Position numbers and translations under genes: made by a program. A stretch of 64,000 bases of DNA, from positions 124,001-188,000 of the forward strand of contig DASVTR010000015.1 in NCBI GenBank assembly GCA_036387475.1. Reading direction: 5' to 3'. Within the stretch, counting starts at the first letter, position 1. Each line of letters begins with the position of its first letter. Below the pieces are notes generated by a model, which saw only the letters and a program-made list of their open reading frames with translations, searched no databases and was not told the DNA's origin. Positions 49,797-58,233 of the stretch are shown here, in pieces. Source of the stretch: DASVTR01 sp036387475. GTDB lineage: Bacteria; Acidobacteriota; Blastocatellia; Pyrinomonadales; Pyrinomonadaceae.

Positions 49797-51389
49797 CTAA
49801 ATGGCTGTCCGCTTCTCAGCTTTTGTGTTTGTCGCAACCCCAACTTTTTCCGAAGAGACCTTCGCTTGCATAAAGAGTCCGAGGTAGTCGCGCCCTCCAG
49901 CCTTCGAGTCTGTGCCGGACATATTGAAGCCGCCGAAGGGGTGTACGCCGACGAGCGCGCCCGTGCATTTGCGATTTAAGTAGAGATTGCCGACGTGAAA
50001 TTCGTGGCGCGCACGTTCGAGTTTCTCCGGGTCGTTGGAATAAAGCGCGCCGGTCAGACCATACTCTGTATCATTGGCAATCCTGAGCGCGTCGTCGAAG
50101 TCGCGCGCGCGGATGACGGCCAGCACCGGCCCGAAGATTTCCTCCTGCTCGATGGTGTCGCCGGGCTTAACGTCTGCGATGACGGTCGGCTCGATGAAGA
50201 AGCCTTGTTCCCCGTCAGCGCCGCCGCCCGCGATAACGCGCCCGCCTTCCGCTTTGCCCTTCTCGATATACTCGTTGATGGTCTTGAAGGCTTTCTGGTT
50301 GATGACGGCAGACATGTTAGTCGAAGAGTCCGTTGGATCGCCGACCTTAATCTTTTCCGTGCGCTCGACAATCTTGTCAAGCATCGTGTCGTAGACATCC
50401 GTGTGAATGATGGCGCGCGAGCAGGCGGAGCACTTCTGGCCCTGAAAACCAAAGGCCGATTGAACGACTCCGGTGGCTGCATCGTCCAGATTCGTGTCCG
50501 CGTCAACGATGATGGCATCCTTGCCGCCCATCTCTGCGACGACGCGCTTAATCCAGATTTGTCCTTCGTGAACTTTAGCCGCGCGCTCGTTGATGCGCAG
50601 GCCGATTTCCTTTGAGCCTGTGAAGGCGATGTAGCGCGTCTGCGGGTGGTCAACAATCACATCGCCGACTTCCGCGCCGGAGCCTGTCATAAAGTTGACG
50701 ACGCCCGGCGGCATTCCTGCTTCTTCCAGAATCTCGAAGAATTTATAAGCGATGGTCGGAGCATCGGAAGAAGGCTTGAGGACGACAGTGTTGCCGGTGA
50801 CGGCGGAAGCGACAGTCATTCCGGCCATAATCGCCAGCGGGAAGTTCCAAGGCGGGATTACGACGCCGACGCCGAGCGGTAGATATTCGAGTTTGTTATC
50901 CTCGCCCTCGATTTTAACGAGCGGTTGCCCTTCGGCATAACGCAGCATCTCTCGCGCGTAAAACTCGCAGAAGTCAATCGCCTCTGCCGTGTCACCGTCC
51001 GCTTCGGCCCAGGACTTTCCGACCTCGTAAATCATCCACGCAGACATCTCGTGCTTGCGTTGGCGCAGTAGGTCTGCGACCTTAAAGAGCAACTCGGCGC
51101 GTCGCTCTGCGGGGCGCGTGCGCCAGACCTTGAAGGTATCGGCAGCCGTCTCGACAGAGCGGCGGGCCAACTCTTCGGTCGCTTTCTGAAAGCGCCCGAC
51201 GACCTCCGTCTTCTTCGCCGGATTCAAACTCTCAAACTTATTATCCGTCTGGATGCGCTCGCCGCCGATGACCAGCGGATACTCGCGCCCCAACTCTCCT
51301 TTAACCTTCTCAATCGCCACGCGCATCTGTTGCGCGTTCTCTTCCTTCGTGAAATCTGTAAACGGCTCGTTGCGAAATTCGCTCTGCAT
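49797..51389 (-). CDS. rocA: 1-pyrroline-5-carboxylate dehydrogenase
   Basis: The 530-residue aldehyde dehydrogenase oxidises glutamate semialdehyde in proline or arginine breakdown. Landmarks are NFPLAIMAGMTVASAVTGNTVVLKPSSDAP, the glutamate region VAEMGGKDAIIVD and the catalytic cysteine in GFQGQKCSACSRAI near residue 313. IGG-type substrate residues and SGTDSKAGGRDYL at the C-terminus match the P5C group. No proline dehydrogenase gene is in the window. It makes glutamate, which glutamate dehydrogenase (29383) can use. Confidence 0.92.
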   Translation of the reverse strand: MQSEFRNEPFTDFTKEENAQQMRVAIEKVKGELGREYPLVIGGERIQTDNKFESLNPAKKTEVVGRFQKATEELARRSVETAADTFKVWRTRPAERRAELLFKVADLLRQRKHEMSAWMIYEVGKSWAEADGDTAEAIDFCEFYAREMLRYAEGQPLVKIEGEDNKLEYLPLGVGVVIPPWNFPLAIMAGMTVASAVTGNTVVLKPSSDAPTIAYKFFEILEEAGMPPGVVNFMTGSGAEVGDVIVDHPQTRYIAFTGSKEIGLRINERAAKVHEGQIWIKRVVAEMGGKDAIIVDADTNLDDAATGVVQSAFGFQGQKCSACSRAIIHTDVYDTMLDKIVERTEKIKVGDPTDSSTNMSAVINQKAFKTINEYIEKGKAEGGRVIAGGGADGEQGFFIEPTVIADVKPGDTIEQEEIFGPVLAVIRARDFDDALRIANDTEYGLTGALYSNDPEKLERARHEFHVGNLYLNRKCTGALVGVHPFGGFNMSGTDSKAGGRDYLGLFMQAKVSSEKVGVATNTKAEKRTAI

Positions 51390-51408
51390 AGTCTCTCCTC
51401 AAAATAAA

Positions 51409-51494
51409 GTCTGGAGTCAGGAATCTAGAGTCTGGGGTCAAAAGAAAGACGGTTCTGTCTTTGACTTCAGACTCTAGACTCCTGACTCCAGACT
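51409..51494. repeat. Intergenic inverted repeat, TCAGAATCC-like class
   Basis: AGTCTGGAGTCAGGAATCTA on the left faces TAGACTCCTGACTCCAGACT on the right. It lacks the GGTTGCAGCC core of its relatives. It lies between def and the P5C dehydrogenase gene. Confidence 0.8.
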
Positions 51495-51526
51495 GCTCTT
51501 AGTTGATAGCTTAATCTTATCACACA

Positions 51527-51562
51527 AAAGCGGTCGCACGCTTTAAGGGCGGCGACCGCTTT
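51527..51562 (-). terminator. Rho-independent terminator after def
   Basis: AAAGCGGTCGC pairs perfectly with GCGACCGCTTT, with a T-rich stretch (TTTTGTGTG) next on the minus strand. It lies 27 bases after the def stop. Confidence 0.85.
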
Positions 51563-51588
51563 CGATTGCTCTATTGGCCGACAGGCTT

Positions 51589-52104
51589 TTAGACCCAGCG
51601 CTCCTGCTTTTGCAACTTCTTCATCTTGCGCTTGACCATCTCGCGCTTGAGCGGCGTCGTGTAATCGATAAAGACGATGCCGTCGCAGTGGTCTGTCTCG
51701 TGTAGCATACAGCGGGCGGTCAATTCCAGCCCGTCCAACTCAAACTCTTCGCCGTTTACGTCCTGCGCACGGACGACCGCGCGCAAGTCACGCTTGACGT
51801 TGAAGAAGACATCCGGGAACGAGAGACAGCCCTCTTCGCCAACCTGCTCGCCTTCGACGCTGATGACTTCCGGGTTAATCAGAGCGACGCGCTGCTCAGG
51901 GTCTTTGCCCACCGAACAATCCATCACAAAGAGTCGCTTTGAGACGCCGACCTGCGGCGCGGCCAGACCGACGCCGGGCGCTGCATACATCGTCTCAAAC
52001 ATATCGTCAACCAGCTTTTTCAACTGCTCGTCAAACTCCGTGACAGGCTCGCCGGGCTTGAGCAGTATAGGGTCAGGGTAATGTACGATCTTCAACAAAG
52101 ACAT
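51589..52104 (-). CDS. def: Peptide deformylase
   Basis: The protein of about 171 residues removes the N-formyl group from new proteins. The three metal-site motifs are GVGLAAPQVG, EGCLSFP and HETDH, in the order and spacing of the family. I chose the ATG at 52104 (MSLLKIVHYPDP); 16 codons upstream are open but do not fit. It shares its spacer with the divergent DUF1206 gene and ends in its own terminator. Confidence 0.96.
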   Translation of the reverse strand: MSLLKIVHYPDPILLKPGEPVTEFDEQLKKLVDDMFETMYAAPGVGLAAPQVGVSKRLFVMDCSVGKDPEQRVALINPEVISVEGEQVGEEGCLSFPDVFFNVKRDLRAVVRAQDVNGEEFELDGLELTARCMLHETDHCDGIVFIDYTTPLKREMVKRKMKKLQKQERWV

Positions 52105-52325
52105 CTGGGTTTTCCTTAACTTAACGGGTGAGCAGCGCTCTCTCGCGCTCAAAATTCAACCCATTTTGATGACAATTCTACGCTAAAGGCTGCTCTCGCG
52201 CCAACCGAAGCCAGGGTAAAGGGCTAAGCCGTCGGCTGAGAACAGTCCTGGCGGGCGCATTCGCCGCCGTCGGTGTTAAGATAGCCCATCGCGCGATACT
52301 ACAAGGGGAAATGTAAATCTAAATT

Positions 52326-53204
52326 ATGTCCGGTGAATCAACTGAAACAGTCAAAGAGCGGGCGTCAAAGACGGCTGAAAAAGCTGAAGAGACGATTGAT
52401 AAAGTGGCCGCGAATCCGTGGATGGAGCGCCTCGCGCGCTTCGGCTACGCGGCGAAGGGAGTTGTCTACATAGTGGTCGGAGCGCTGGCGACGATGGCTG
52501 CCGTTGGCTACGGCGGCGAGACGACAGACCTGCGCGGCGCGCTTCAGGCAATCGAGACGAAACCTTTTGGCAAGATAGCGCTTGGCATCGTCGCCTTCGG
52601 CTTGATCGGCTACGTGCTCTGGCGCTGGCTGCAAGCGCTGGCCGACACCGAAGATAAAGGCACGAAGTTGAAAGGCATCCTTATCCGCATCGGCTACGCG
52701 TGCAGTGGACTGGTCTACGCGGGGCTGTCTTTCACCGCAGCCAGAATCCTGATTGACGTTGGCGACCCGGACAGCAGCAGCGACGTACAGGAGCGCTGGA
52801 CGGAGCGCTTGATGACGATGCCTTACGGCGTGTGGCTCGTCGCTTTGGTCGGAGCAAGCGTCATCGGTTTCGGCCTTTATCAAATCTACAAAGGCTACCG
52901 CGCCAAGTTTCGCAAGCGGCTGAAGCTCGGCGAGATGGGAAAGGCGAAAGACAACTGGGCGACGTGGAGCGGACGCTTCGGTTACGCCGCGCGGGGGGTC
53001 GTCTTCTGTATCGTCGGCATCTTTTTGATTCAGGCGGCACGACATTACAACGCGGACGAGGTCAAAGGTCTGGATGAAGTGCTCAGCGCTCTGGGCCACA
53101 ATTCATACGGCGCATGGATGCTCGGCGTCGTAGCCTTCGGGCTCGTCGCCTACGGCTTCTACATGTTGGTCGAAGCGCGCTACCGGCGCATCAACGGCTC
53201 TTGA
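52326..53204 (+). CDS. DUF1206 membrane protein (three two-segment repeats)
   Basis: The 292-residue protein has three copies of a two-segment membrane unit, as in the DUF1206 family. Each unit starts with a similar phrase: ARFGYAAKGVVYIVVGALA, then IGYACSGLVYAGLSFTAARI and FGYAARGVVFCIVGIFLI. A charged N-terminal helix (ERASKTAEKAEETIDKVAAN) precedes them. The function is unknown. It lies on the plus strand, divergent from def and convergent with aroC, and seems to be a single-gene unit. Confidence 0.85.
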   Translation: MSGESTETVKERASKTAEKAEETIDKVAANPWMERLARFGYAAKGVVYIVVGALATMAAVGYGGETTDLRGALQAIETKPFGKIALGIVAFGLIGYVLWRWLQALADTEDKGTKLKGILIRIGYACSGLVYAGLSFTAARILIDVGDPDSSSDVQERWTERLMTMPYGVWLVALVGASVIGFGLYQIYKGYRAKFRKRLKLGEMGKAKDNWATWSGRFGYAARGVVFCIVGIFLIQAARHYNADEVKGLDEVLSALGHNSYGAWMLGVVAFGLVAYGFYMLVEARYRRINGS

Positions 53205-53236
53205 TAGGCAAAACTCTCAACCAGATAAGAAAAGCA

Positions 53237-53341
53237 TTTCACGCTGGAGGCGCAAGAACAGAAAGCAGAAGGCACAAAGAAGCAGCTAACTGTTTTCTTT
53301 GCGCCTTCCGTTTTTCTTTACCTTTGCGCCTTTGCGTGAAA
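53237..53341. repeat. Intergenic inverted repeat, ACGCAAAG class
   Basis: TTTCACGCTGGAGGCGCAAG on the left faces CCTTTGCGCCTTTGCGTGAA on the right. It lies between two convergent gene ends. Confidence 0.7.
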
Positions 53342-53376
53342 CCGTTTGCTTCGTAATCACACCCTATGAGTCGAAC

Positions 53377-54546
53377 TTAATAGCCACGCAATTGCTCGCG
53401 ATAGCCTTCAAAGTTGCGCCGCATTTCGCCTAAAGAATCGCCGCCAAACTTTTCGCGCATCGCGCGGGCCAACACGAGCGCGACCATCGCCTCGCCGATG
53501 ACTCCCGCAGCCGGAACTGCTGTCACGTCCGAACGCTCGAAGGCCGCAGACTCTTCCTCTTTCGTATCTATGTCAACGGAGCGCAAAGCGCGCCTGAGCG
53601 TCGAGATGGGTTTGAGGTGGCCGCGTACGCGCAACTCTTCGCCGTTGGTGATGCCGCCTTCCAAGCCGCCCGCGCGGTTGGTGTGACGTATGAATTCACG
53701 GGTCGTCTCGTTGTAAGCGATTTCGTCGTGGACTTCAGAGCCGGGCAGGCTGCTCGCTTCCATCCCCGCTCCTATCGCCACGCCTTTGACAGCCGGAATG
53801 GACATCACGGCCTGGGCCAATTGCCCGTCCAGCTTTTCATTCCAGGAAGTGTGCGACCCCAAACCCGGCACGCACCCGCGCGCTACGACTTCAAAGATGC
53901 CGCCGAGCGTATCGCCAGCACGTTTCTTTTCATCAATTAACTCAACCATTCGCGCCTGCACCAAGGCGTCAGCGCAGCGCAACGGCGCATCGTCCGGTAT
54001 CTGCGCGATTGTCTCCCAAGCAAGTTCGAGCGGCGCATCCGGCACGCCGCCCAGTTGTATAACGTGGCTGCGAATCTCGATTTGAAAAACGGCGAGCAGT
54101 TGTTTCGCCAGCGCACCACACGCGACGCGCGCCGCAGTCTCACGCGCGGAAGCGCGCTCCAGGACGTTGCGCAGATCGCGCGCACCGAATTTCTGCCCGC
54201 CCGCGAGGTCTGCATGACCGGGGCGCGGGCGCTTCACACGCCGCGATTTTTCAGGCAGGAGGTCGCGCATCTCAGCAGACATTACTTCCGTCCAGTTGGC
54301 CCAATCCTTATTTTCAATTACAAAAGCGAGCGGCGAGCCTAAAGTCAGGCCGTGGCGCACGCCGCTGATAATCTCCGCGCGGTCTTTCTCAATCTTCATC
54401 CGCCCGCCGCGTCCGTAGCCCCACTGCCGTCGCTCCAGATCATGATTGATTTGCTCAACATCAACAGGCAAGCCAGCAGGCAAACCCTCTATGATGGCGA
54501 CGAGTGCGCGCCCGTGTGATTCTCCGGCAGTGGTGAACTTAAACAT
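53377..54546 (-). CDS. aroC: Chorismate synthase
   Basis: The 389-residue protein makes chorismate from EPSP with reduced FMN. Landmarks are TAGESHGRALVAIIEGLPAG near residue 6, RRQWGYGRGGRMKIEKD, RPRPGHADLAGGQKFGARDLRNVLERASARETAARVACG and, near the C-terminus, GGLEGGITNGEEL. Chorismate also feeds menaquinone synthesis, in which menC acts. It starts ATG at 54546. The spacer upstream is an inverted repeat. Confidence 0.97.
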   Translation of the reverse strand: MFKFTTAGESHGRALVAIIEGLPAGLPVDVEQINHDLERRQWGYGRGGRMKIEKDRAEIISGVRHGLTLGSPLAFVIENKDWANWTEVMSAEMRDLLPEKSRRVKRPRPGHADLAGGQKFGARDLRNVLERASARETAARVACGALAKQLLAVFQIEIRSHVIQLGGVPDAPLELAWETIAQIPDDAPLRCADALVQARMVELIDEKKRAGDTLGGIFEVVARGCVPGLGSHTSWNEKLDGQLAQAVMSIPAVKGVAIGAGMEASSLPGSEVHDEIAYNETTREFIRHTNRAGGLEGGITNGEELRVRGHLKPISTLRRALRSVDIDTKEEESAAFERSDVTAVPAAGVIGEAMVALVLARAMREKFGGDSLGEMRRNFEGYREQLRGY

Positions 54547-54656
54547 TTTGGATTTTAGATTTTGGATTTTAGATTAATGTGGCACTGCGCCTTGAAGTTT
54601 GATTTTGAATGTTCAGCTTTCGCAACTCGCCTAATCCAAAATCTAAAATCCAAAAT
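54545..54656. repeat. Intergenic inverted repeat, GATTTTAGA class
   Basis: Left arm heptamers GGATTTT, AGATTTT, GGATTTT and AGATTA face TAATCCAAAATCTAAAATCC on the right. It lies between aroC and the FAD-linked oxidase gene. Confidence 0.85.
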
Positions 54657-54658
54657 TA

Positions 54659-56155
54659 TCAAAGTAGTTCTTCGGCGAAAATGTTTCCGCGCCCTAAGAT
54701 GCACGCCGGGTCGAAGGCGCGTTTGAGCGCGGCCATCTCGCGCAGGTGCTCGTCGGAATAAAGCAGGCGAAGGTATTCACGTTTGAGTTTGCCGATGCCG
54801 TGTTCTGCGGAGACCGTGCCGCCGACCAAGACGGCGCGGCGCACGAAGTTTAAATAAATCTCACGCGCGCGGGCGACCTCCGCGTCGTCGCGCGGCATGA
54901 TGTTGACATGTACGTGATTATCTCCGACGTGGCCGAAGATAACGTATTGCAGGCCGCTCGCACAAAGCGTTTCCTGATAGAACCGTAGCATTTCCGGGAA
55001 AGCATCATCAGGCACGGCCATATCAGTCGAGATTTTGCGTTGATTGTGTCGCGCCAGCCATTCATTGACGAGCACCGGCAGTTGGTGACGAAACTCTCTT
55101 ATTCGTCGGCGGTCATGCTCTGTCGTTGCAAACCACGAATCATCGACCAACGCCTCGTGCAGTTCGAGCAATTCGAGCCACTTCCCCATCAGCGCCTCTT
55201 CTGTCTGAGAGGTCGTCTCCTGCTCGAAGAAGACAGCGCCCACGGCCCACTGTGGAATCAGCGCATATTTTTGACGCAGCAGTCGCAGAGATTGCTCGTC
55301 AAAATATTCGAGCGCTTCGGCGTCGATGTCGTCTATCTTCCCGCGCTCTCGCGTCTGCATTGACAGCGCCCTCGCTCCGCGCACGAACGCCAGCAGATTC
55401 TCTTCTGCCTTAAAAAAAACGACGCCGCTCAAGACGTTTTCCGCGACTGGCAACAACGCCGCTTCGATTTCAGTGACGACGCCGAGCGTGCCCTCGCTGC
55501 CGATGAAAAGATCAATCGCGTCCATACGGGGCGTGATGTAATAGCCTGATGCGTGCTTGCGCGTCGGCGGCATACGATAGGAAGGCAGTCGCGCCTTTAT
55601 GCTTCTCCCGCCCGGAAGCGGGAGGTGCAGTTCCCCTTCCTCGTTGGCCCAGGTTTGCCCGCGTTTGATGTCGAGCACGTTGCCTGTAGAGAGAGCGATT
55701 TTCAGACGACGAATATAAGTTCTGGTCGGGCCATATTTGAAAGTGCGTGCACCCGATGCGTTGGTGGCGATTGTGCCGCCGAGATAGCAACTCCACTCGG
55801 TCGGGTCGGGCGGGTAAAACAATCCTTGCTCGCGTACCGCGCGCTGAAAGTCCGCGAGCACGACACCCGCTTCGGCAACTCCGATGCCCCATGTACCTAG
55901 TTGATTAATTTCCTTAATCTTGTTGAGCCGGTCAGTCGCCAGCACGATTCCGCCAAAGGGCACGCGACCACCGACAATGCCCGTGCCCGCGCCCGAAACA
56001 GTGACGGGCGTTCCTTCCCTTGCCGCCCCGGCCAAAACCTCAGCGACTTCTTCAGTCGTTTCCGGGAAGACGACGCGCACAGCTTGCCCGCCCTGCATGT
56101 TGCTCGCGTCAACGAGGAAAGATTGAATCTCGTCCGGCTGTGATTTGCTGAACAT
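54659..56155 (-). CDS. FAD-linked 2-hydroxyacid oxidase (GlcD / D-lactate dehydrogenase type)
   Basis: The 498-residue protein is a flavoprotein oxidase of the FAD_binding_4 family. It has VVFPETTEEVAEVL, the FAD loop SGAGTGIVGGRVPFGGIVLATDR, the YPPDPTEWSCYLGGTIATNASG segment and the late VSAEHGIGKLKREYL. It oxidises a 2-hydroxyacid such as D-lactate or glycolate; no GlcE or GlcF neighbours help decide. The ATG shares a base with the uvrB stop (TAATG), so it is translationally coupled to uvrB, which is unexpected. Confidence 0.85.
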   Translation of the reverse strand: MFSKSQPDEIQSFLVDASNMQGGQAVRVVFPETTEEVAEVLAGAAREGTPVTVSGAGTGIVGGRVPFGGIVLATDRLNKIKEINQLGTWGIGVAEAGVVLADFQRAVREQGLFYPPDPTEWSCYLGGTIATNASGARTFKYGPTRTYIRRLKIALSTGNVLDIKRGQTWANEEGELHLPLPGGRSIKARLPSYRMPPTRKHASGYYITPRMDAIDLFIGSEGTLGVVTEIEAALLPVAENVLSGVVFFKAEENLLAFVRGARALSMQTRERGKIDDIDAEALEYFDEQSLRLLRQKYALIPQWAVGAVFFEQETTSQTEEALMGKWLELLELHEALVDDSWFATTEHDRRRIREFRHQLPVLVNEWLARHNQRKISTDMAVPDDAFPEMLRFYQETLCASGLQYVIFGHVGDNHVHVNIMPRDDAEVARAREIYLNFVRRAVLVGGTVSAEHGIGKLKREYLRLLYSDEHLREMAALKRAFDPACILGRGNIFAEELL

Positions 56156-58143
56156 TAAGTCATCTGAAGTTCACGCTCGCGCAGGTACTTGATGCGGTCG
56201 CGTAGTTCAGCCGCGCGCTCAAACTCGAAGCGCTTGGCAGACTCACGCATCTCTGCTTCGAGCCGCGTGATGGTCGCCTTGATATTTTCACTTGTGTAAT
56301 CGTCAAAGGCGTCTAGGTTGAGCGGCACTTTGAAGTAGTCTGCCTCGTAGGCCGTGACGAGCGTGGCTTCGATTGGCTTGATGATGGTCTGCGGCGTGAT
56401 GCCGTGCTCTTCGTTGTAGGCTTCCTGAATAGCGCGGCGGCGGTTGGTTTCATCCATCGCGCGGCGCATCGAATCGGTGATGCGGTCGGCGTAGAGGATG
56501 GCTTTACCGCGCGCGTGGCGGGCGGCGCGACCGATGGTTTGAATCAATGATCGTTCGGAGCGCAGGAAGCCTTCTTTGTCTGCGTCGAGGATGGCGACGA
56601 GGGAGACTTCTGGCAAGTCCAAACCTTCGCGCAGAAGGTTGATGCCGACGAGCACGTCAAACTCGCCGCGCCGCAGGTCACGAAGGATTTTGATTCTTTC
56701 CAATGTTTCGATGTCGGAGTGCAGATAGCGGACGCGGACGCCGACCTCCGCGAAGTATTCGGTTAAATCCTCCGCCATCTTCTTCGTCAAGGTCGTGACC
56801 AGCACGCGCTCGTTTTGCTCTGTACGTTGGCGGCATTCTTCCAGGAGGTCGTCGATCTGGCCTTTGACGGGGCGCACTTCGACTTCAGGGTCCATCAATC
56901 CGGTGGGACGAATAATTTGCTCGACGACTTCGCCGCCAGCCTTCGTCAATTCATACGGGCCGGGCGTTGCCGAGACGTAAAAGGTTTGGCCGATGCGCGC
57001 TTCAAACTCTTCAAAGTTGAGCGGGCGATTGTCCAATGCAGAGGGAAGACGAAAGCCATACTCGACGAGCGTGCGCTTTCTGGATTGGTCGCCTTTGAAC
57101 ATCCCGCCGATTTGCGGAATGGTTTGATGTGATTCGTCTATCACCATGATGGTGTCGCGCGGCAGGTAGTCGAGCAGTGTGGGCGGCGGTGCGCCCGGCG
57201 GTTTCCCCGTCAGGTGACGCGAGTAGTTTTCGATGCCGCGACAAAACCCCATCTCTTTTATCATTTCAAGGTCGTACATCGTGCGCTGGTGCAGGCGCTG
57301 AGCTTCGATGAGCTTGCCTTCCTGAATGAGCATTGGCTCCCACTCGTCAAGTTCCTGCCTGATGGTCTTGATGGCGCGCTTGATGGTCGGCTTCGACATG
57401 ACATAGTGCGACTTAGGATAGATGGGCAGGCGCGACGTGTGCTTGTGCAGGACTTCGCCGAGCAACGGGTCAATGGTCGAGATGGAATCAACCTCGTCGC
57501 CCCAGAGTTCTATACGGTAGGCTTGTTCCTGATAGCTGGGATAAATCTCAACGACATCGCCGCGCACGCGGAAACTGCCTCTATCAAACTCTATGTCGGA
57601 ACGCTCGTATTGCAACTCGACCAGCTTTTGCAGAAGCGCGTCGCGCGTCAGACGCATGCCGGGTTCGACGAAGAGCAGCATGCCGTAATAAGCGTCAGGG
57701 TCGCCGAGGCCGTAGATGCAGGAGACGGAGGCGACGACGATTACGTCGCGGCGCTCAAACAGTGCGCGCGTCGCGGACATCCGCAGCCGGTCAATCTCCT
57801 CGTTAATCGTTGCATCCTTTTCGATGTACGTATCGGACGCAGGGACGTAAGCCTCTGGCTGGTAATAATCATAGTAGGAGACGAAATACTCGACGGCATT
57901 TTCGGGAAAGAAGGTCTTGAATTCCTGATAGAGTTGGGCCGCAAGAGTCTTGTTGTGGGCGAGGACAAGGGTCGGGCGCTGCGTGCGCTGTATGACTTGG
58001 GCGACAGTAAAAGTCTTGCCGCTGCCAGTGATGCCGAGCAGCACCTGGTCTTTGACGCCCTCGTCAAGCCCGCGCACGAGCGCATCAATAGCCTGCTGCT
58101 GGTCTCCCTGCGGCTGGTATTCTGAGCGAAGCTGGAAAGGCAT
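56155..58143 (-). CDS. uvrB: Excinuclease ABC subunit B
   Basis: The 662-residue protein is UvrB, the damage-verifying helicase of nucleotide excision repair. Landmarks are GITGSGKTFTVAQV near residue 38, the beta-hairpin region EYFVSYYDYYQPEAYVP, DESHQTIPQIGGM, GINLLREGLDLPEVSLVAILDADKEGFLRS and QTIGRAARH. A UVR domain near the C-terminus (KRFEFERAAELRDRIKYLRERE) contacts UvrC. It overlaps the FAD oxidase gene at its end. Confidence 0.98.
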   Translation of the reverse strand: MPFQLRSEYQPQGDQQQAIDALVRGLDEGVKDQVLLGITGSGKTFTVAQVIQRTQRPTLVLAHNKTLAAQLYQEFKTFFPENAVEYFVSYYDYYQPEAYVPASDTYIEKDATINEEIDRLRMSATRALFERRDVIVVASVSCIYGLGDPDAYYGMLLFVEPGMRLTRDALLQKLVELQYERSDIEFDRGSFRVRGDVVEIYPSYQEQAYRIELWGDEVDSISTIDPLLGEVLHKHTSRLPIYPKSHYVMSKPTIKRAIKTIRQELDEWEPMLIQEGKLIEAQRLHQRTMYDLEMIKEMGFCRGIENYSRHLTGKPPGAPPPTLLDYLPRDTIMVIDESHQTIPQIGGMFKGDQSRKRTLVEYGFRLPSALDNRPLNFEEFEARIGQTFYVSATPGPYELTKAGGEVVEQIIRPTGLMDPEVEVRPVKGQIDDLLEECRQRTEQNERVLVTTLTKKMAEDLTEYFAEVGVRVRYLHSDIETLERIKILRDLRRGEFDVLVGINLLREGLDLPEVSLVAILDADKEGFLRSERSLIQTIGRAARHARGKAILYADRITDSMRRAMDETNRRRAIQEAYNEEHGITPQTIIKPIEATLVTAYEADYFKVPLNLDAFDDYTSENIKATITRLEAEMRESAKRFEFERAAELRDRIKYLRERELQMT

Positions 58144-58151
58144 AATAAAAC

Positions 58152-58228
58152 AGTGACGAACGACAAAGGACGAGTGATAAGCTAAAAACTGATTTTAGCC
58201 TGTCACTCGTCAGTTGTCACTTGCCACT
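58152..58228. repeat. Intergenic inverted repeat, GTGACGA class
   Basis: Left arm words GTGACGA, ACGACAA, AGGACGA and GTGATAA face TGTCACTCGTCAGTTGTCAC on the right. It lies between the large HEAT gene and uvrB. Confidence 0.75.
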
Positions 58229-58233
58229 ATCTT

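Noticed and set aside
57214..58125. A 303-codon open frame antisense to uvrB, and a similar one at 62684-63565
   Set aside because: Both mirror strongly conserved coding sequence on the other strand and carry no recognisable protein features.
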